Shown here one piece after another: positions 61,398 to 64,000 of a DNA stretch of 64,000 nt. Both the position numbers and the translations under genes were made by a program. This stretch comes from Yersinia mollaretii ATCC 43969 (GTDB lineage: Bacteria > Pseudomonadota > Gammaproteobacteria > Enterobacterales > Enterobacteriaceae): the NCBI RefSeq assembly GCF_013282725.1, contig NZ_CP054043.1, positions 2,046,001-2,110,000 on the forward strand, read 5' to 3'. The stretch's first letter is position 1. Every line of letters starts with the position of its first letter. Below the pieces are notes generated by a model. It worked only from the letters and a program-made list of their open reading frames with translations, was not told where the DNA came from and did no database searches.

Positions 61398-62060
61398 TTA
61401 GTCTTCTTTGTTATTTTGCTGTAACAACTCGGCCATGGCTTTACGGTACACCATTTCAAGACTGCCCAGGCTGGTGGCGGATACTTCTAAATCACGCAGC
61501 AGGCCATCTTCAATACCATATACCCAGCCGTGAATCATGGCTTTTTGCCCACGTTTCCACGCCGAACGGACAATGGTCGAATGACCCAGGTTATACACTT
61601 GCTCTACCACGTTAATTTGGCACAACACATTGCTGCGCTCTTCTTGGGGCAGTTCACCCAGCAGTGAGCTGTGCTTATACCAAAGGTCGCGGATGTGCAG
61701 TAACCAGTTGTCAATCAGCCCCATCTCTTCGCCTTTGATTGCGGCTTCAACACCACCACAGCCAAGGTGACCACAAATAATAATGTGTTCCACTTGCAGT
61801 ACATCGATGGCGTATTGAACCACAGACAGACAGTTAAGATCGGTATGGATAACCAGATTGGCAACATTTCGGTGAACGAATAACTCGCCAGATTTCAAGC
61901 CGGTAAGCTGCTCGGCTGGAACACGACTGTCTGAACAGCCAATCCACAGAAAACGGGGTTTTTGGGCTTGTGCCAGGTGCTCAAAAAAATCAGGATTGTC
62001 TTTACTGATGGTGTTTGACCATGTCCGATTATTCGCGATGAGCTTTTCTATTTCTTTCAT
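61398..62060 (-). CDS. can: Beta-class carbonic anhydrase Can
   Basis: Interconverts CO2 and bicarbonate in the cytoplasm, supplying bicarbonate for carboxylations. The ATG at 62060 gives 220 residues, the E. coli length, with zinc and active-site residues Cys42, Asp44 and Arg46 (GCSDSR), His98 and Cys101 (CGHLGCGGV). The upstream extension of the frame to 62111 has no support. Divergent from yadG. Confidence 0.96.
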   Translation of the reverse strand: MKEIEKLIANNRTWSNTISKDNPDFFEHLAQAQKPRFLWIGCSDSRVPAEQLTGLKSGELFVHRNVANLVIHTDLNCLSVVQYAIDVLQVEHIIICGHLGCGGVEAAIKGEEMGLIDNWLLHIRDLWYKHSSLLGELPQEERSNVLCQINVVEQVYNLGHSTIVRSAWKRGQKAMIHGWVYGIEDGLLRDLEVSATSLGSLEMVYRKAMAELLQQNNKED

Positions 62061-62297
62061 GAATGTAAATAGCCTGTAATGAACGGATTGCGATAGGATA
62101 ATATACGGCAAGGATTAGGATTTTGAAATCGGAACTGTGGTTCCTTTGATTGCGCAATGTTATCAGCGTAACATCTTCTCGGTGTCTGTTTGGCTCCCTT
62201 CTGCCACCTGTGACCTACCTCAACCAAGGTGGGTTAAGCAAGCCATGGATGTGCGGCGACACCCGAGATACCCATTGAATAAGGCTCTTTTTTACTT

Positions 62298-63224
62298 ATG
62301 ACATATGCACTGGAAATATCGCAACTGACCAAAACCTATGCAGGTGGCGTTCAGGCACTGCGTGGCATTGATCTGAGCGTAGAAGCTGGCGATTTTTATG
62401 CGCTGCTTGGGCCTAATGGTGCGGGTAAATCCACCACCATCGGCATTATCAGTTCATTAGTGAACAAAACATCGGGCAAAGTGACGGTCTTTGGCTACGA
62501 CATCGATCAAGATATCGTGAATGCCAAACGCCAGCTCGGATTAGTGCCGCAGGAGTTCAACTTCAACCCGTTCGAAACGGTATTGCAGATTGTGATTACC
62601 CAAGCGGGCTATTACGGTGTGACGCGACGTGAAGCTCTGCAACGCGCTGAAAAGTATCTCAGCCAGTTAGATTTGTGGGGCAAACGTAATGAGCGTGCTA
62701 TCCGTTTGTCTGGCGGGATGAAGCGCCGCTTGATGATAGCGCGCGCCTTGATGCATGAACCTAAATTGCTAATCCTCGATGAGCCGACGGCGGGGGTGGA
62801 TATAGAGTTACGCCGCTCGATGTGGGGCTTCCTGAAAGAGTTGAATGCGCAGGGGACCACCATCATTCTGACCACGCACTATCTGGAAGAAGCTGAAATG
62901 CTGTGCCGCAATATCGGCATCATTCAGAATGGTGAGCTGGTCGAAAATACCACGATGAAACAGTTGCTTGGCAAGCTCGAATCCGAAACCTTTATTTTTG
63001 ATCTGGCGATTAAAAGCCCGCTACCTAAGCTGGAAGGCTATGGCTATCGTCTGACGGATACCTCGACGCTGGAAGTGGATGTCAAGCGTGAGCAGGGGCT
63101 AAATGGGTTATTCAGCCAACTGAACGCGCAGGGAATTCAGGTACAAAGTATGCGCAACAAGGCTAACCGTCTGGAAGAGCTATTTGTCACCTTGGTTAAT
63201 GGCAACGGGGGAGAGAAAGCATGA
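62298..63224 (+). CDS. yadG: ABC transporter ATP-binding protein YadG
   Basis: ATPase subunit of an ABC-2 type exporter with YadH. The 308 residues carry Walker A GPNGAGKST, Q-loop VPQEFNF, signature LSGGMKRRL, Walker B LLILDEPTAGVD and the H-loop TTHYLEEAE. Substrate unknown. Overlaps yadH by four bases. Confidence 0.95.
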   Translation: MTYALEISQLTKTYAGGVQALRGIDLSVEAGDFYALLGPNGAGKSTTIGIISSLVNKTSGKVTVFGYDIDQDIVNAKRQLGLVPQEFNFNPFETVLQIVITQAGYYGVTRREALQRAEKYLSQLDLWGKRNERAIRLSGGMKRRLMIARALMHEPKLLILDEPTAGVDIELRRSMWGFLKELNAQGTTIILTTHYLEEAEMLCRNIGIIQNGELVENTTMKQLLGKLESETFIFDLAIKSPLPKLEGYGYRLTDTSTLEVDVKREQGLNGLFSQLNAQGIQVQSMRNKANRLEELFVTLVNGNGGEKA

Positions 63225-63991
63225 CCCGCCTGTATTGGGTAGCATTACAGAGTATTTGGATCAAAGAGATCACGCGTTTTGCCCGTATCTGGATTCAAAC
63301 ATTGGTGCCGCCAGTGATTACCATGTCGCTCTATTTCGTTATTTTCGGCAACCTGATTGGTTCCCGAATTGGTGATATGGGGGGCTTTGATTATATGCAG
63401 TTTATCGTGCCCGGCCTGATTATGATGGCGGTAATCACCAACTCTTATGCCAACGTGGCGGCCTCCTTCTTTGGTGCCAAATTCCAACGCAGCATTGAAG
63501 AGCTGCTGGTGGCTCCGGTGCCAACCCATATTGTGATTATCGGTTATGTCGGTGGCGGGGTGGCGCGTGGGATCTGTGTGGGCATTCTGGTTACGATCAT
63601 CTCACTGTTCTTTGTGCCACTGCATGTTCACTCTTGGTCAATGATTGCGCTGACCTTAATGCTGACGGCTATCGTCTTCTCCCTTGGCGGATTGTTAAAT
63701 GCAGTATTTGCCAAAACATTTGATGATATCAGTCTGGTACCGACCTTTGTGCTGACGCCATTGACCTATTTAGGCGGGGTATTTTACTCGCTATCGCTCC
63801 TGCCACCTTTCTGGCTGGCGGTATCGAAGCTTAACCCTATCGTCTATATGATCAGCGGGTTCCGTTATGGCTTCCTCGGCATTACCGATGTGCCACTGAC
63901 ATTGACCATTGGTGTGCTGGTGGTGTTTATTGCGGTATTTTATGCATGGGCTTGGTATTTGATTGAGCGGGGTCGCGGTCTGCGGACCTAA
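63221..63991 (+). CDS. yadH: ABC-2 type transporter permease YadH
   Basis: Membrane subunit partner of YadG, 256 residues, with six hydrophobic segments and the ABC-2 features FIVPGLIMMAVITNSYANVAASFFGAKFQRSIEELLVAP and LTPLTYLGGVFYSLSLLPPFW. Complete: the stop lies nine bases before the window end. Substrate unknown. Confidence 0.95.
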   Translation: MTRLYWVALQSIWIKEITRFARIWIQTLVPPVITMSLYFVIFGNLIGSRIGDMGGFDYMQFIVPGLIMMAVITNSYANVAASFFGAKFQRSIEELLVAPVPTHIVIIGYVGGGVARGICVGILVTIISLFFVPLHVHSWSMIALTLMLTAIVFSLGGLLNAVFAKTFDDISLVPTFVLTPLTYLGGVFYSLSLLPPFWLAVSKLNPIVYMISGFRYGFLGITDVPLTLTIGVLVVFIAVFYAWAWYLIERGRGLRT

Positions 63992-64000
63992 ATACCCTTC

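Overview
The window is a chromosomal segment of an enterobacterium, most likely a Yersinia outside the pestis lineage (species not determinable here). Gene order follows the Escherichia coli 2-minute region almost exactly: murD-ftsW-murG-murC-ddlB-ftsQAZ-lpxC-secM-secA-mutT-yacG-zapD-coaE-guaC-hofC-hofB-ppdD-nadC-ampDE-aroP-pdhR-aceEF-lpd-acnB-yacL-speD-speE-yacC-cueO-hpt-can-yadGH. Yersinia is suggested by the palindromic mini-elements scattered between genes, a two-lipoyl-domain AceF, a large inverse autotransporter of the invasin/intimin family, and a DciA-like gene between lpxC and secM. No tRNA, rRNA, CRISPR array, transposase or prophage gene was seen.

Layout. 1-10361: the distal dcw cluster (peptidoglycan precursor synthesis and division), with overlapping or nearly touching genes, then lpxC with its own promoter. 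10364-17948: dciA-like gene, secM-secA with the translational coupling leader, mutT, yacG, zapD, coaE, guaC. 18002-23972: type IV pilus genes hofC-hofB-ppdD, then nadC, ampD, ampE. 23973-28900: an AT-rich gap and a 1463-residue invasin-like adhesin, absent from this position in E. coli. 29115-38251: aroP and the pyruvate dehydrogenase operon, with TyrR and PdhR sites and a structured aceE leader. 38279-41868: an AraC-type regulator divergent from a FepA-like ferric catecholate receptor, with a Fur box between them. 42356-46433: acnB, yacL and a YddG-like exporter.

46434-55758 is the most unusual part: a filamentous-haemagglutinin/CdiA-type exoprotein gene followed by tandem partial copies of its 3' end, each carrying a different C-terminal toxin-like tail and a different small downstream gene that looks like its immunity partner. 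The full-length gene is broken by a single in-frame stop (CAA to TAA) before its tail. The second module begins exactly where a relic of the neighbouring speD gene ends, which records the duplication breakpoint. The third module lacks a start and is frameshifted. Direct repeats of about 1.09 kb could let recombination swap tails onto the main gene.

55796-63991: core genes again (speD, speE, yacC, copper oxidase cueO with a CueR-type promoter, an unrecognised membrane protein in the place of E. coli gcd, hpt, can, yadG, yadH). Function assignments rest on reading the translations and on remembered family sequences; no database search was run.
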